NCBI RefSeq assembly: GCF_004353185.1
Contig: NZ_SMUS01000006.1
Span: forward strand, 62,001-126,000
DNA: 64,000 nucleotides
Source: Clostridium cuniculi
GTDB lineage: Bacteria; Bacillota; Clostridia; Clostridiales; Clostridiaceae
Direction of reading: 5' to 3'
The notes under the pieces were generated by a model that had not been told where the DNA came from, ran no database searches, and saw only the letters and a list, made by a program, of their open reading frames with translations. A program made the translations under genes and the position numbers. Shown piece by piece: positions 17,293-27,535 of the stretch (its first letter is position 1; each line of letters starts with the position of its first letter).

Positions 17293-18314
17293 TGGATATA
17301 AAAGTTAGCGTTGTAATGCCAGTTTATAATGCAGAGAAATATTTAGCTAAGTCTATAGAAAGTATGCTTGGCCAAACTTTAAAAGAAATAGAACTTATAT
17401 TAGTTAATGATGGTTCTAAAGATAATAGTTTGAAGATTTGCGAAGAATATAAAAATAAAGATAATAGAGTAACTGTAATTGATAAGAAAAATGAAGGAGC
17501 ATGTATAGCTAGGAATACTGGAATTGAAAAGGCTAGGGGAAAGTATATACAGTTAGTAGATGCTGATGATTATATTGAAAATAATATGTTAGAAGAACAA
17601 TATAACTTAGCAGAGAAAACCAATGCTGAAGTTGTTATGTGTGGTATGAAGTTTGATATTCATCAAAAAAATGGACAAGTAGTCACTAGTGAATCTCATT
17701 ATAAGGATATGGTTTTGAAATCTCAAGATGAGATAAAGCCTATATTTATGGATTTATTTGATAATTTACTTTTTAACTATACTCACAATAAGTTATATAA
17801 TGCACAGTTTTTAAAGAATAATAATCTTAAATTTATAGATTGGTTGCCTATAGATCAGGATACTAATTTTAATATTGATGTTTTCAAGAAGTTAAATAAA
17901 TTAACTATAAGCACTAAGGCTTATTATCATTATGTAAAAACTTTTGAGGAAACTATTGTTACTAGATATCATGCTAATAAGTTTAAGGTTAGGACTTTTA
18001 GATATGATAGATTAAAGCAATTGCTTATGGATTGGGGTATATATAATGAGGAAAATAGGAAGAAGTTAGCTTCAATGTATATTCATCATGTTATTGAGTG
18101 TTTTGAAATATATAATCATGAGAAATGTAATTTGAGTGTAAGTGATAAGAAAAGAGAGATAGGAAAGATATTAGATACAGAGCAGGTTAGGGAATGTATT
18201 AAGGTTTTGGATAGAACTAATTCTTTTTATACTAATATGGTTTTTAAGCAGATGAAGGGAAGTAGGATAAATGGGATTTATTCTATTACTAGATTAAAGA
18301 GAGTATTAAGATAG
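17292..18314 (+). CDS. GT2 family glycosyltransferase
   Basis: 340 residues. VSVVMPVYNAEKYL, LVNDGSKDNS, ACIARNTGIEKARG and LVDADDYIE (D-x-D) define the GT-A catalytic domain; the C-terminal half is helical and ends in basic residues. It is similar in design to the preceding two GT2 proteins and may derive from duplication of such a gene. It starts within the previous stop codon. The donor is not readable. Confidence 0.86.
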   Translation: MDIKVSVVMPVYNAEKYLAKSIESMLGQTLKEIELILVNDGSKDNSLKICEEYKNKDNRVTVIDKKNEGACIARNTGIEKARGKYIQLVDADDYIENNMLEEQYNLAEKTNAEVVMCGMKFDIHQKNGQVVTSESHYKDMVLKSQDEIKPIFMDLFDNLLFNYTHNKLYNAQFLKNNNLKFIDWLPIDQDTNFNIDVFKKLNKLTISTKAYYHYVKTFEETIVTRYHANKFKVRTFRYDRLKQLLMDWGIYNEENRKKLASMYIHHVIECFEIYNHEKCNLSVSDKKREIGKILDTEQVRECIKVLDRTNSFYTNMVFKQMKGSRINGIYSITRLKRVLR

Positions 18315-18324
18315 GGGTATTTAT

Positions 18325-19485
18325 ATGAAGAAAAAGATTCTTTTTCTAATAGAGAGTTTTGCTGGTGGTGGAGTTGAAAAAGTATTTATTGATTTAATCA
18401 ATAACATGGATATAAGTAAGTATGATATCACAGTTATGAGCATATGGGATTATGGAGTTAGAAAAAAAGATTTAAGAAAAGATGTTAAGTATAAGTCTAT
18501 TTTTCCTAATATAAAAGGCATAAGTAGGGTGTTTCATAATTTTGTAGAAAAAAGTGATGGAAAATTACTTTATAAATTAGGAATAAGAGAAAAATATGAT
18601 ATTGAGATTGCTTTTATAGAGGGAAGAGCTACTAAGATAATAGGGGCATCAACTAATTCTAATAGTAAAAAAATAGCATGGGTTCATATAGATTTATCAC
18701 AAGGACATTGGACAAGCATGGTTTTTAACAAAAGTTTAGAGAAAGAAAAGGAGTGTTATAAGAGGTTTAATGACATAATATTTGTTTCTAATTCAGCCAA
18801 GGACGGATTTAAAAAATTATTTGGAGATGATTTTGATAATCTTCAAGTTAAATATAATCCAATTATTGCTGGTGATGTTATCAAAAAATCACAAGAAGTA
18901 ATAGATGATATAGAAAAACCAAAAGATAAGAAATTGTTAGTTACTAGTGGACGCTTAGTATCTCAAAAGGGATATGAGTCTTTACTAGAAGTTTGTAATA
19001 GGTTGAATAAGGATAAATTGGATTATGAGTTATGGATTTTAGGTGAGGGATGGGCTAGAGAAAAGCTAAAGGAGTTAACAGATAAATATAAGTTAAATAA
19101 TGTTAAGCTACTTGGGTTTAAGGAAAATCCATATAAATATATAAAACATGGTGATTTATTCGTTTGTTCTTCTAAAAATGAAGGTTTTTCACTTGTAATA
19201 GCAGAAGCAATGATTCTAGGATTACCAGTAATTAGTACAAATTGTTCAGGACCAAATGAATTACTTAATTTTGGTGAGTATGGATTTATGGTTGAAAATA
19301 ATGAAGATGCTTTATATGAAGGATTAAAGGAAATTTTAAAGGATAAAAAAAAGTTGGAATACTATATTGAAAAATCTAAAGAGAGAGTAAACTTTTTTAA
19401 TTATAAAGATAGAATAAGCGATATTGAGAGGTTATTTAACAATGACTATGAATTCCAAGATGAGTGTTATAATACCAGTTTATAA
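18325..19485 (+). CDS. GT4 family glycosyltransferase
   Basis: 386 residues. It begins MKKKILFLIESFAGGGVEKVF, a common GT4 opening, and carries AWVHIDLSQGHW, SGRLVSQKGYESL and NEGFSLVIAEAMILGLPVI (E-x7-E) with NCSGPNELL. Its 3' end overlaps the next GT2 gene by 44 nt. The role is repeat-unit assembly at the cytoplasmic face, with unknown linkage. Confidence 0.87.
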   Translation: MKKKILFLIESFAGGGVEKVFIDLINNMDISKYDITVMSIWDYGVRKKDLRKDVKYKSIFPNIKGISRVFHNFVEKSDGKLLYKLGIREKYDIEIAFIEGRATKIIGASTNSNSKKIAWVHIDLSQGHWTSMVFNKSLEKEKECYKRFNDIIFVSNSAKDGFKKLFGDDFDNLQVKYNPIIAGDVIKKSQEVIDDIEKPKDKKLLVTSGRLVSQKGYESLLEVCNRLNKDKLDYELWILGEGWAREKLKELTDKYKLNNVKLLGFKENPYKYIKHGDLFVCSSKNEGFSLVIAEAMILGLPVISTNCSGPNELLNFGEYGFMVENNEDALYEGLKEILKDKKKLEYYIEKSKERVNFFNYKDRISDIERLFNNDYEFQDECYNTSL

Positions 19486-20434
19486 TGTTGAACTTTGGCT
19501 TAGAAAATGTCTAGATAGTTTATTAAATCAAACATATAGTAACATAGAAATTATATTAATAGATGATGGTTCAACTGATAGAAGTGGTGAAATATGTGAT
19601 GAGTATTCAAGAAAAGATAGTAGAGTAAAAGTAATGCATATAAAAAACAGTGGACAATCAGTAGCAAGAAATAAGGGATTAGATGTATCACAAGGCGATT
19701 ATGTATTATTTGTTGATAGTGATGATTATTTATGTGATAGTGAAATAATAGAGAAGTTTATAAATACATTAAACAGTAGTAAATGTGATTTTATATATAC
19801 ATCGTATTGTAGATTTAATGATGGAAATGAAGATGAAATAACAGAAATATTACCTATAAATTTAACAAATAGAGATATCAAAAATAAATTAGGTAAAGAT
19901 ATTTTAGCTGACTTAATAAATAAAAATTCATTTCATCATGCACCATATTTAAAAGTATGTAGAAGAGATTTTATTTTAAATAATAACTTATATTTTAGAG
20001 AGGGTTATTATCATGAGGATGCAGAATGGAGCTTTAAAGTTTTTTATTATGCTAAAAAAGTAGTTATTTATAATGAACCTTGGTATATGAGACGAATGAG
20101 AGAAAATTCTACAATAACATCAAGAGATGAAAAATCTATATGTAAAAAGCTATGTGACAGATTAATAATAGCTAATGAATTAATAAAATTTTTTGAGGAA
20201 AGAAATGTTTCGAAGATAATAATAGATGATTTGGTAAGGATGTATTGGGGAGATTTAATGATTACAAGGGATATAAAAGAAAGTACTAATATAAAAAAGT
20301 GTACTGAGATTATATCTTCAACAAAAAGTGTATTAGAGAAAGCACAGGTAAAAAAATATTTAATTGGAAGTAAATTAATTAAATATTTTGGAGTTAATAA
20401 TTTTATTAGTTTATTAAGGGTAGTGAGGATTTAA
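19442..20434 (+). CDS. GT2 family glycosyltransferase
   Basis: 330 residues from the ATG at 19442. A longer frame from a TTG at 19424 would add six residues; GAGAGG at 19425-19430 serves the 19442 start better. GT-A motifs: MSVIIPVYNVELWL, LIDDGSTDRS, SGQSVARNKGLDV, FVDSDDYLC (D-x-D). The C-terminal half carries WYMRRMRENSTI, a frequent acceptor-side segment in EPS GT2 proteins. It overlaps the preceding GT4 gene and is followed at once by another transferase. Confidence 0.86.
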   Translation: MTMNSKMSVIIPVYNVELWLRKCLDSLLNQTYSNIEIILIDDGSTDRSGEICDEYSRKDSRVKVMHIKNSGQSVARNKGLDVSQGDYVLFVDSDDYLCDSEIIEKFINTLNSSKCDFIYTSYCRFNDGNEDEITEILPINLTNRDIKNKLGKDILADLINKNSFHHAPYLKVCRRDFILNNNLYFREGYYHEDAEWSFKVFYYAKKVVIYNEPWYMRRMRENSTITSRDEKSICKKLCDRLIIANELIKFFEERNVSKIIIDDLVRMYWGDLMITRDIKESTNIKKCTEIISSTKSVLEKAQVKKYLIGSKLIKYFGVNNFISLLRVVRI

Positions 20435-20435
20435 A

Positions 20436-21713
20436 ATGAAGGTTTGTTTTTATTTAAATACTTATGGATTAGAAAAAAAGGATTTTTCTAATCCTTTACT
20501 AGGTAATCCAGGTATAGGTGGAACTGAATTTATGTTTTGGACGATTAGCTTTTATCTAAAGAAGTTATATCCTGAGTTAGATGTTGTAGTATTTGCAGCT
20601 AATATAGAGACATTACCTAAGGAGATAATAGGAATCAAATGTAAAGATGAATTAGAAGCTGTTAAGCTATGTAAAGAAATAGATGGAGATATTTTTATAT
20701 TTAAAGGACCATATCATGATATTAAATTATTTAATTTAATTGATAATTTAAAAGTTAAGTCAATAATGTGGTCTCATAATTATGAAAGTGTTATTGGATT
20801 AAAATATGCTTTAAATTGTAATTATTTAAAGAGAAATTTATGTGTTGGAAAAGAACAATATGATAGATTGAGGGATCATAAAATATTTAATAAATCAACA
20901 TATATATATAATTGTTTAGATTTTTCACCATATAAGGTAAAGAATATTAAAAAGAAAAATGTTGTTACCTTCATGGGTGGATTGAGAGTAACAAAGGGTT
21001 TTCATATATTAGCGAAGGTATGGAAAGAAGTTATTAAAGAAGTTCCTGATGCTGAATTGCACGTTATGGGAGGAGCAAAGCTATATAATGAAAATGTAAC
21101 TACAGGAGGTTATGGTATATCAGATGAAAAATATGAAAAGAGATTTATGCCATATCTTTTAAATGATGATGGAAGTGTAATGAATAGTGTTAAGTTTTTA
21201 GGTGTATTGAATGGAGATGAAAAAATTAAGGCTATAAATGAAACAAAGGTTGGAATTGCTAACCCATCAGGATTTGGAGAAACATTTTGCATAAGTGCGA
21301 TAGAATTTGAAGCAATGAGGGTTCCTGTAGTTAGTTGTAAAAAAAATGGCTTGTTAGATACTATTATAGATAAAAAATCTGGATTGTTAGTAAAAAACGA
21401 GAAACAGTTAAAAGATGCCATAGTTAGATTGCTTAAAGATGATAAATTAAATTCTGAAATGGGTATATATGGTGAGAAGTTTGTAAAACAAAAATTTGAT
21501 GTTTATAAAATATGTGATGATTGGATGAAGTTATTAACTGATGTTTATGAGGATAAGGAACAAAAAGTTGAGTTAATTAACAATAACTTTAAATATAACT
21601 TAAAGTGGCTAAGAGAAATTAATAGAAATTTTAGGAAGATAAAAATGTTTTATTGGCTACCACCAATAAGTGAGTATGAAGAGAGAGTAATTCCTAAGTT
21701 TAAAAAGTTATAG
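20436..21713 (+). CDS. GT4-type glycosyltransferase
   Basis: 425 residues, the longest of the GT4 set. The N-terminus has NPGIGGTEFMFWTISFYL, a variant of the G-G-x-E substrate loop. The C-terminal domain has FMGGLRVTKGFHIL and PSGFGETFCISAIEFEAMRV, where the usual E-x7-E is modified. The final 60 residues are basic and Trp-rich (LKWLREINRNF) and may bind membrane. It is somewhat divergent from its neighbours, so the family call is less secure than theirs. Confidence 0.8.
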   Translation: MKVCFYLNTYGLEKKDFSNPLLGNPGIGGTEFMFWTISFYLKKLYPELDVVVFAANIETLPKEIIGIKCKDELEAVKLCKEIDGDIFIFKGPYHDIKLFNLIDNLKVKSIMWSHNYESVIGLKYALNCNYLKRNLCVGKEQYDRLRDHKIFNKSTYIYNCLDFSPYKVKNIKKKNVVTFMGGLRVTKGFHILAKVWKEVIKEVPDAELHVMGGAKLYNENVTTGGYGISDEKYEKRFMPYLLNDDGSVMNSVKFLGVLNGDEKIKAINETKVGIANPSGFGETFCISAIEFEAMRVPVVSCKKNGLLDTIIDKKSGLLVKNEKQLKDAIVRLLKDDKLNSEMGIYGEKFVKQKFDVYKICDDWMKLLTDVYEDKEQKVELINNNFKYNLKWLREINRNFRKIKMFYWLPPISEYEERVIPKFKKL

Positions 21714-21728
21714 AGGAGATAGCGTTTT

Positions 21729-22688
21729 ATGAATCCAGAGATAAGCATAATTGTTCCGATTTATAATGTTGAGAAATACCTAAAGAGATGTATTGATTCT
21801 ATATTAAATCAAAGTTTCGAGAATTTTGAGTTAATATTAGTTGATGATGGGTCTACTGATAATAGTGGCAAAATAGTTGATGAGTATGAAGATATAGATA
21901 AAAGAATTAGAGTTATTCATAAGCAAAATGGGGGGCAAGGATCAGCTAGAAATAGGGGATTGGATATAGCAAAAGGTAATTATATAGGATTTGTAGATAG
22001 TGATGATTGGATACATAGAGATATGTATAAAATTCTTTATGAAAATATAATTAAATATAATGCACAAATTTCTCAAATTGACCATTATCCTAGTAAGAGT
22101 TATATGAAAGATAATTATATAAAGGAATATAATGTTAAAGTTATAGATAATGTTTTAAATGAGTTTGGGAATTGTACAAGCTTTGAACTATTACCTTACA
22201 TTTTTGTTTGGAATAAATTATATAGTTCTGATATATGGAAGAAGGTTAGATTCCCAGAAAATAAATTTGCTGAAGATCTTAGAGTTATTTATAAAATATA
22301 CGATAAGTCAAATAAAATAATAAAAATAGATTGTAAATTATATTACTATTATATGTCTGACAACAGTAGTACTAGGGGAAAATTTAATATTAAAAAGTTA
22401 GAGGATATAGAAGCATGGGAAGAAATGTTACAATTTTTTAATGATAATTATCCTAATATTAATATAAGTAACTTAAAATCTGTTTTTTGTGGGAGGTTAT
22501 TAAGATATTATTTTTGGAGTAACGAATATAAAGATATACAGAAAAGATTAAAGATATCCTTTAATAGAAATATTAAATATGTATTGAAAAGTAGAAAGCT
22601 TAATTATAAAGAAAAAGTAGTATATATTTCTTTTAGAATATCACCATTACTATGTAAAAAATGTTTTAAAACAAAATTAAATATATAG
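21729..22688 (+). CDS. GT2 family glycosyltransferase
   Basis: 319 residues. ISIIVPIYNVEKYL, LVDDGSTDNSGK, GGQGSARNRGLDIA and FVDSDDWIH (D-x-D) identify an inverting GT-A enzyme. The C-terminus is basic with two hydrophobic stretches. GAGGAGATAGCG precedes the ATG. A 109-nt A+T-rich gap without a convincing terminator separates it from the next gene, so the operon probably continues. Confidence 0.86.
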   Translation: MNPEISIIVPIYNVEKYLKRCIDSILNQSFENFELILVDDGSTDNSGKIVDEYEDIDKRIRVIHKQNGGQGSARNRGLDIAKGNYIGFVDSDDWIHRDMYKILYENIIKYNAQISQIDHYPSKSYMKDNYIKEYNVKVIDNVLNEFGNCTSFELLPYIFVWNKLYSSDIWKKVRFPENKFAEDLRVIYKIYDKSNKIIKIDCKLYYYYMSDNSSTRGKFNIKKLEDIEAWEEMLQFFNDNYPNINISNLKSVFCGRLLRYYFWSNEYKDIQKRLKISFNRNIKYVLKSRKLNYKEKVVYISFRISPLLCKKCFKTKLNI

Positions 22689-22797
22689 AAGAGTTAATAG
22701 AATAGCATTATATTTATTTGTAGTATTTTATACTAATATTAAGTTTTTAATAAATAACAAAGGTATAAATTTATTAAGTAGTTTAGGAGAATAAAAA

Positions 22798-23862
22798 ATG
22801 AGATTAGCATTCTTAGTTAATGATATAAATGCTAATGGTGGAGTTGAAAGAGTTGTCATTACATTAGCTAATTACTTTGTTAGAGAGTATAAATATAAAG
22901 TAATAATAATATCAAAGGGAGAAAAAAATAATAATAGCATATATCAAGTAGATAATAATATTGATATAACTTATTTAAATTATAAACTTAAAAAGGGAAA
23001 TTCTTTTTATGTATGTTTAGATGAATTTTTATTTTTAAGAAAAAGGTTAATTAATATGGATATAGATGTACTTATTACAACTACAACATTTCATAATTTA
23101 TATTTTTCAATTATGAGGCCATTTCTAAGATTTAAGGTTATCTCCTCACATCATGAGGAATTTTCATCTGATACAGATAAATGGAATAGATTAAAGAAAA
23201 TATTCTATAAAAATTTAGATGGTATTGTAACATTAACAACTTCTGATTACGAAATATATAAGAAATATAATTCTAATTCGTATACTATTTCTAATCCTTT
23301 ACCATATAAAAGACAATACTTATATGATAAAAGTAGTAAAAAAATAATAACCGTAGGTAGAGTGAGTATAGAAAAATCTATAGATTATTCCATAAGAGCA
23401 TTTTCAAAATTAGCAGATAAATATCCAGAATGGAAATTAGAGATAGTTGGAGATGGGCCGGATAAGGATAGATTATTAGAATTAATTACAAAGTTAAATT
23501 TAAGCAGTAGAGTTGAAATAACAGGTTTTTGTAATAATATAATTAATAAATATAAAGAATCTGCTTTTTTAGTTTTAACGTCTCAAAAAGAGGGTTTTGG
23601 ATGTGTGCTTATAGAGAGTAATGCAGTTGGTGTACCTGTTATTAGTTTCGATAATGTAGGACCGAAAGAAATAATTGAAGATAATATAAATGGTTTTTTA
23701 GTAGAAAAAAATAATGAAAATAAATTAATTGAAGTAATGGATAAAATGATGTCTGATAATAATTTAAGAGAGCGTTTATCAAAAGGGGCATATGAACAGG
23801 CTAGCAAATACTCTATAAATAAAATTTGTAGTAAGTGGAATAGAATTTTAAAGGAGATTTAA
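22798..23862 (+). CDS. GT4 family glycosyltransferase
   Basis: 354 residues. MRLAFLVNDINANGGVERVV opens the acceptor domain. The donor domain has VGRVSIEKSIDYSI and KEGFGCVLIESNAVGVPVI (E-x7-E) with NVGPKEII. SD TTAGGAGA precedes it. It ends 5 nt before the broken GT8 gene. The exact linkage is unknown. Confidence 0.86.
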   Translation: MRLAFLVNDINANGGVERVVITLANYFVREYKYKVIIISKGEKNNNSIYQVDNNIDITYLNYKLKKGNSFYVCLDEFLFLRKRLINMDIDVLITTTTFHNLYFSIMRPFLRFKVISSHHEEFSSDTDKWNRLKKIFYKNLDGIVTLTTSDYEIYKKYNSNSYTISNPLPYKRQYLYDKSSKKIITVGRVSIEKSIDYSIRAFSKLADKYPEWKLEIVGDGPDKDRLLELITKLNLSSRVEITGFCNNIINKYKESAFLVLTSQKEGFGCVLIESNAVGVPVISFDNVGPKEIIEDNINGFLVEKNNENKLIEVMDKMMSDNNLRERLSKGAYEQASKYSINKICSKWNRILKEI

Positions 23863-23867
23863 ATAAT

Positions 23868-24694
23868 ATGAATGTTTTTTTAACAGTATTGTCATCAGAT
23901 GAATATCTATTAGGAGTATTGACTTTATATAAATCATTGCTTAATACTGGGACAAAGTATCCGTTTTATGTAGCTATAACTAATGATATAAGTAAAGAAT
24001 CTATAGATATTTTGGGGAATGTTAACATAAATATAATAAAATTAGATAATAATATTCAATTACCAGAAGAGATAAAAAATAAAAATTCTAAATCAGGATA
24101 TAGTCAATGGAATAATACGTTGCAAAAATTAGCTATATTTCAGCTTACTAGATTTAAAAAAATAGTCTATTTAGATAGTGATATGCTGATTTTAAATAAT
24201 ATAGATGAATTATTCAATAAAAAACATATGTCTGCAGTTGTTGCAGGTGCATTAATTCCAGGAAGAGAAGATTGGAAATTGTTAAATTCAGGTATAATGG
24301 TAATAGAACCAAAAAAAAATTAGGTACTAATATAGCAAAAACAATTGATATGGTTAGTAAAAATAAGGAGTATTTTGGAGATCAAGATTTAATACAGGAA
24401 TATTACAATGAATGGTATGAAAATAAAGATTTACAACTAAATCATAAGTATAATGTTTTTATTAATGATTTGGAATTCTATTGCAAAAAATGTAATTACA
24501 ATACTAAAAAAAACAATAATAATAGTATTTCAGTTGTTCATTTTGTAGGAGAGAAGAAGCCTTGGATGTTATCTAAAAAAGATTTAGTAAAATATTTATT
24601 AGTATTAATTAAAAATAGGGAGTTTAATATGATAAAGGTATACTTGAGATATCTTAAGTTACTAAGTATATCTAAAAAGGAGAAAGTTATATGA
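23868..24694 (+). pseudogene. GT8 family glycosyltransferase, split by a frameshift in an A9 tract
   Basis: The first frame (23868-24323) gives a GT8 N-terminus with ILGVLTLYKSLLNT and the metal motif IVYLDSDMLIL (D-x-D), then stops right after EPKKN. The matching C-terminal half (NIAKTIDMVSKNKEY through the HFVGEKKPW His motif) continues in another frame up to 24694. The switch lies in A9 at 24311-24319. One additional A (A10) would join the frames as PKKKLGTNI, whereas A8 would not. So it is a disrupted gene, a phase-variable gene in its OFF state, a slippage-rescued gene, or a base-calling error. It overlaps the next GT2 start (ATGA). Downstream genes remain intact. Confidence 0.85.
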
Positions 24695-25680
24695 GAGTAA
24701 GTGTCATAGTAGCAGCTTATAATATAGAAAAATATATAGAACGTTGTATAAGATCAATAGTAGATCAAAGTATTTCCGACATTGAAATAATAGTTGTTAA
24801 TGATGGATCAACAGATAAAACTTTAGATAGGTTAAATAAGCTTAAAATATATGATACTAGAATCAAAGTTATCAGTCAAAATAATAAGGGACTCATTGAA
24901 GCTAGGAAAAAAGGATTTAATAATGCAAGAGGTGAATATATTTTATTTATTGATGGAGATGACTTTTTAGAAGTTAATGCTCTTAAGGAAGCATATGATT
25001 ATGGAATAAATAATAATTTAGATATAGTATGTTTTAATTCATATAAAACTTATGATAATTATAAAGAAAAGTTTTATATATTTGATAATGAATTTAGTTT
25101 GAAAGAACCGTTAAAAGGTTTATTTTTAGATAATATTATGCCAGCTATATGGGCCAAAATGGTGAGGAGAAATTTTATAATTAATAATGAAATTAAATTT
25201 CCATCATATATAAGTTATGGAGAAGATTTAGCTACAGTGGCACATTGGTTCATGTATAATCCTAAAATAGGACTTTTAGATAAAAGTTTATATAATTACT
25301 ATCAAAGAAGTGATAGCATAACAGGTTCTATTTCAAATAAGATATTGGATGTAAATATTGCTATAGAATTTATGAAAGACGAATTAATAAATAATAATAT
25401 ATATTATTTATATAATAGTGAATTTGAATACATGATCTTTATTCATTTATTCAAAAGAGTAATAATTGATTCAAAAACCTTAAATAATATTACAAAAGAG
25501 GTATATGTTCAATATAAGGAAAGAAATATAAATATACATAGAAATAAATATATATATAACTATGTTAAAGAACAGTCATTAAGTATGAAAATACGTATTA
25601 TAGCGTATAATTTTAATTATGATTTAGGTAAAGCATATGATTTAATAAGATTTAAGATAAAAAAATTATTATGTAGATAA
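24691..25680 (+). CDS. GT2 family glycosyltransferase
   Basis: 329 residues. VSVIVAAYNIEKYI, VVNDGSTDKT, KGLIEARKKGFNNARG and FIDGDDFLE (D-x-D) give a GT-A enzyme. The C-terminal half ends in basic residues. It shares ATGA with the 3' end of the GT8 pseudogene and lies 16 nt upstream of the flippase gene, so it is the last transferase of the operon. Confidence 0.86.
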   Translation: MRVSVIVAAYNIEKYIERCIRSIVDQSISDIEIIVVNDGSTDKTLDRLNKLKIYDTRIKVISQNNKGLIEARKKGFNNARGEYILFIDGDDFLEVNALKEAYDYGINNNLDIVCFNSYKTYDNYKEKFYIFDNEFSLKEPLKGLFLDNIMPAIWAKMVRRNFIINNEIKFPSYISYGEDLATVAHWFMYNPKIGLLDKSLYNYYQRSDSITGSISNKILDVNIAIEFMKDELINNNIYYLYNSEFEYMIFIHLFKRVIIDSKTLNNITKEVYVQYKERNINIHRNKYIYNYVKEQSLSMKIRIIAYNFNYDLGKAYDLIRFKIKKLLCR

Positions 25681-25696
25681 TTATAGAGGTAAGGGT

Positions 25697-27235
25697 ATGA
25701 GAGTAAAAAATTCAATAAAAAACATTTATATAAGTATATTGACTCAGATTATAATTACTTTACTAGGGTTTATATCTAGAAGGGTATTTTTAGATAGTCT
25801 AGGTAGTGAATATTTAGGTGTAAATGGACTTTTAAGTAACATACTATCAATGCTTAGTTTAGTTGAAGGTGGTATAGGTGGTAGTATAGTATATAATTTG
25901 TACAAGCCATTAGCGGAAGATGATAGACCAAGAATTATAGCACTAGTTCAGTTATATAAAAAAATATATGGAATATTGGCAGTTCTAATTTTTGTATTAA
26001 GTATGGCATTATATCCTTTGTTGGATATTTTAGTAGGGGATACAAGTGGGATATATAATTTAGGAGTAGTGTATTTTTTATTTGTATTTAAAAATGTAGT
26101 ATCTTATTTAAATGCACATAAATGGTCATTAATTAATGCAGATCAAAAAGGGTATGTATTATCTAGATATAATTTATTGTTTAATGTAATTACAACTATA
26201 TCAAAGATATTGGTATTATCAATTACACGTAATTATATATTATATTTAATTATAGAAGTATTAATATTTTTAATTCAAAATATATGGAATGGAAATATTG
26301 TTAACAAGAGATATTCATATATAAATGTTAAGGAAAAATATGAAGTAGATAAAGAAACTAAAGCAACATTAAGCAAAAATGTAAAAGCGATGTTTTTACA
26401 TAATGTAGGTGGATATTGTGTATTTGGTACAGATAATATTCTTATTTCTGCATTGATTAATTTAAAAACTGTAGGTTTATATTCAAATTATACAATGGTT
26501 ATAAATCAGTTAAAGGGATTATTAACGCCATTAATAGATGGGATAGGAGCAAGTGTTGGAAATTTAATTGTTACAGAGAGTAAAGAGAAAAGTTATCAAA
26601 TATTCAATGTTGTATATTTAATAAATTTTTGGATTTATGGTTTTTGTTCAATAGTTTTATTTAATTTGTTAGAACCGTTTATTGATTTATGGTTAGGAAA
26701 AGGATTGTTATTAGATAAGTTCACGTTTCTTATTATATTATTAAATTTTTATATAACAGGATTAAGGAGTTGCGTTATTACCTTTAAAACAAAAGGTGGT
26801 ATATTTGATAATGATAAATATGTTCCAATTATGGAATCTATAATTAATTTAGGTGCATCAATAATTTTAGCAAAATTCTTTGGACTTGTAGGAATATTTT
26901 TAGGGACAACAATAAGTACTATAGCAATTCCTTTTTGGTTACAACCTAAATTAGTTTATAATAATATTTTTAATAAGTCTTCAATTGAATATTTTAGTAA
27001 ATATTTCAAGTATTTATTTATAACAATATTTACAGGTACACTTACTACTTTGCTGTGTAGATATATAGAAATAAATAATTTATTTTTACAATTAGTAGTT
27101 AATGGTGTTGTAAGTACAATAATTATAAATTTAGTATTTGTGGGATTCTTATTTAAAACTAAAGAGGCAAAATATCTTTTAAGTTTATTTAAGAATATTA
27201 TAAGCGGAATATATTTAAAAATAACAAGAGCATAA
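25697..27235 (+). CDS. Wzx-type polysaccharide repeat-unit flippase
   Basis: 512 residues with about 12-14 hydrophobic helices, typical of the PST/MOP superfamily. The N-terminus RVFLDSLGSEYLGVNGLLSN is the signature of clostridial and streptococcal Wzx-like exporters. It would move the undecaprenyl-linked repeat unit to the outer face for polymerisation. It is the last gene of the operon; a strong hairpin follows 14 nt after the stop. Confidence 0.9.
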   Translation: MRVKNSIKNIYISILTQIIITLLGFISRRVFLDSLGSEYLGVNGLLSNILSMLSLVEGGIGGSIVYNLYKPLAEDDRPRIIALVQLYKKIYGILAVLIFVLSMALYPLLDILVGDTSGIYNLGVVYFLFVFKNVVSYLNAHKWSLINADQKGYVLSRYNLLFNVITTISKILVLSITRNYILYLIIEVLIFLIQNIWNGNIVNKRYSYINVKEKYEVDKETKATLSKNVKAMFLHNVGGYCVFGTDNILISALINLKTVGLYSNYTMVINQLKGLLTPLIDGIGASVGNLIVTESKEKSYQIFNVVYLINFWIYGFCSIVLFNLLEPFIDLWLGKGLLLDKFTFLIILLNFYITGLRSCVITFKTKGGIFDNDKYVPIMESIINLGASIILAKFFGLVGIFLGTTISTIAIPFWLQPKLVYNNIFNKSSIEYFSKYFKYLFITIFTGTLTTLLCRYIEINNLFLQLVVNGVVSTIIINLVFVGFLFKTKEAKYLLSLFKNIISGIYLKITRA

Positions 27236-27248
27236 ATTTAATAAATCT

Positions 27249-27290
27249 GCCTGTATCATGACTGATTTTTAAATCAGTTATGATACAGGC
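27249..27290 (+). terminator. Long hairpin ending the polysaccharide operon
   Basis: An 18-bp stem (27249-27266 with 27273-27290, one G-U pair) with a 6-nt loop. Only a weak T-rich tail (ATTAATTTT) follows. The rest of the gap to 27535 is A+T-rich with no gene seen. Confidence 0.75.
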
Positions 27291-27535
27291 ATTAATTTTG
27301 AGTGAAATTATTCCTTTTATATAATAATTTATACTTTTATTATCAAATATATTTAATTTATAGATGATAATTATATCAAAAAATTTACATAATAATATTA
27401 TGTTTAAACTAACAATAAAAATATGAAGTCCATCTTTTAGTTACTATATCAGAATTTATTTTAATAAGTTGATATTTATTATGTCGATTTTAATTTTACT
27501 GCATATATTAAATTATAAATATTTATAAGGAGAAT

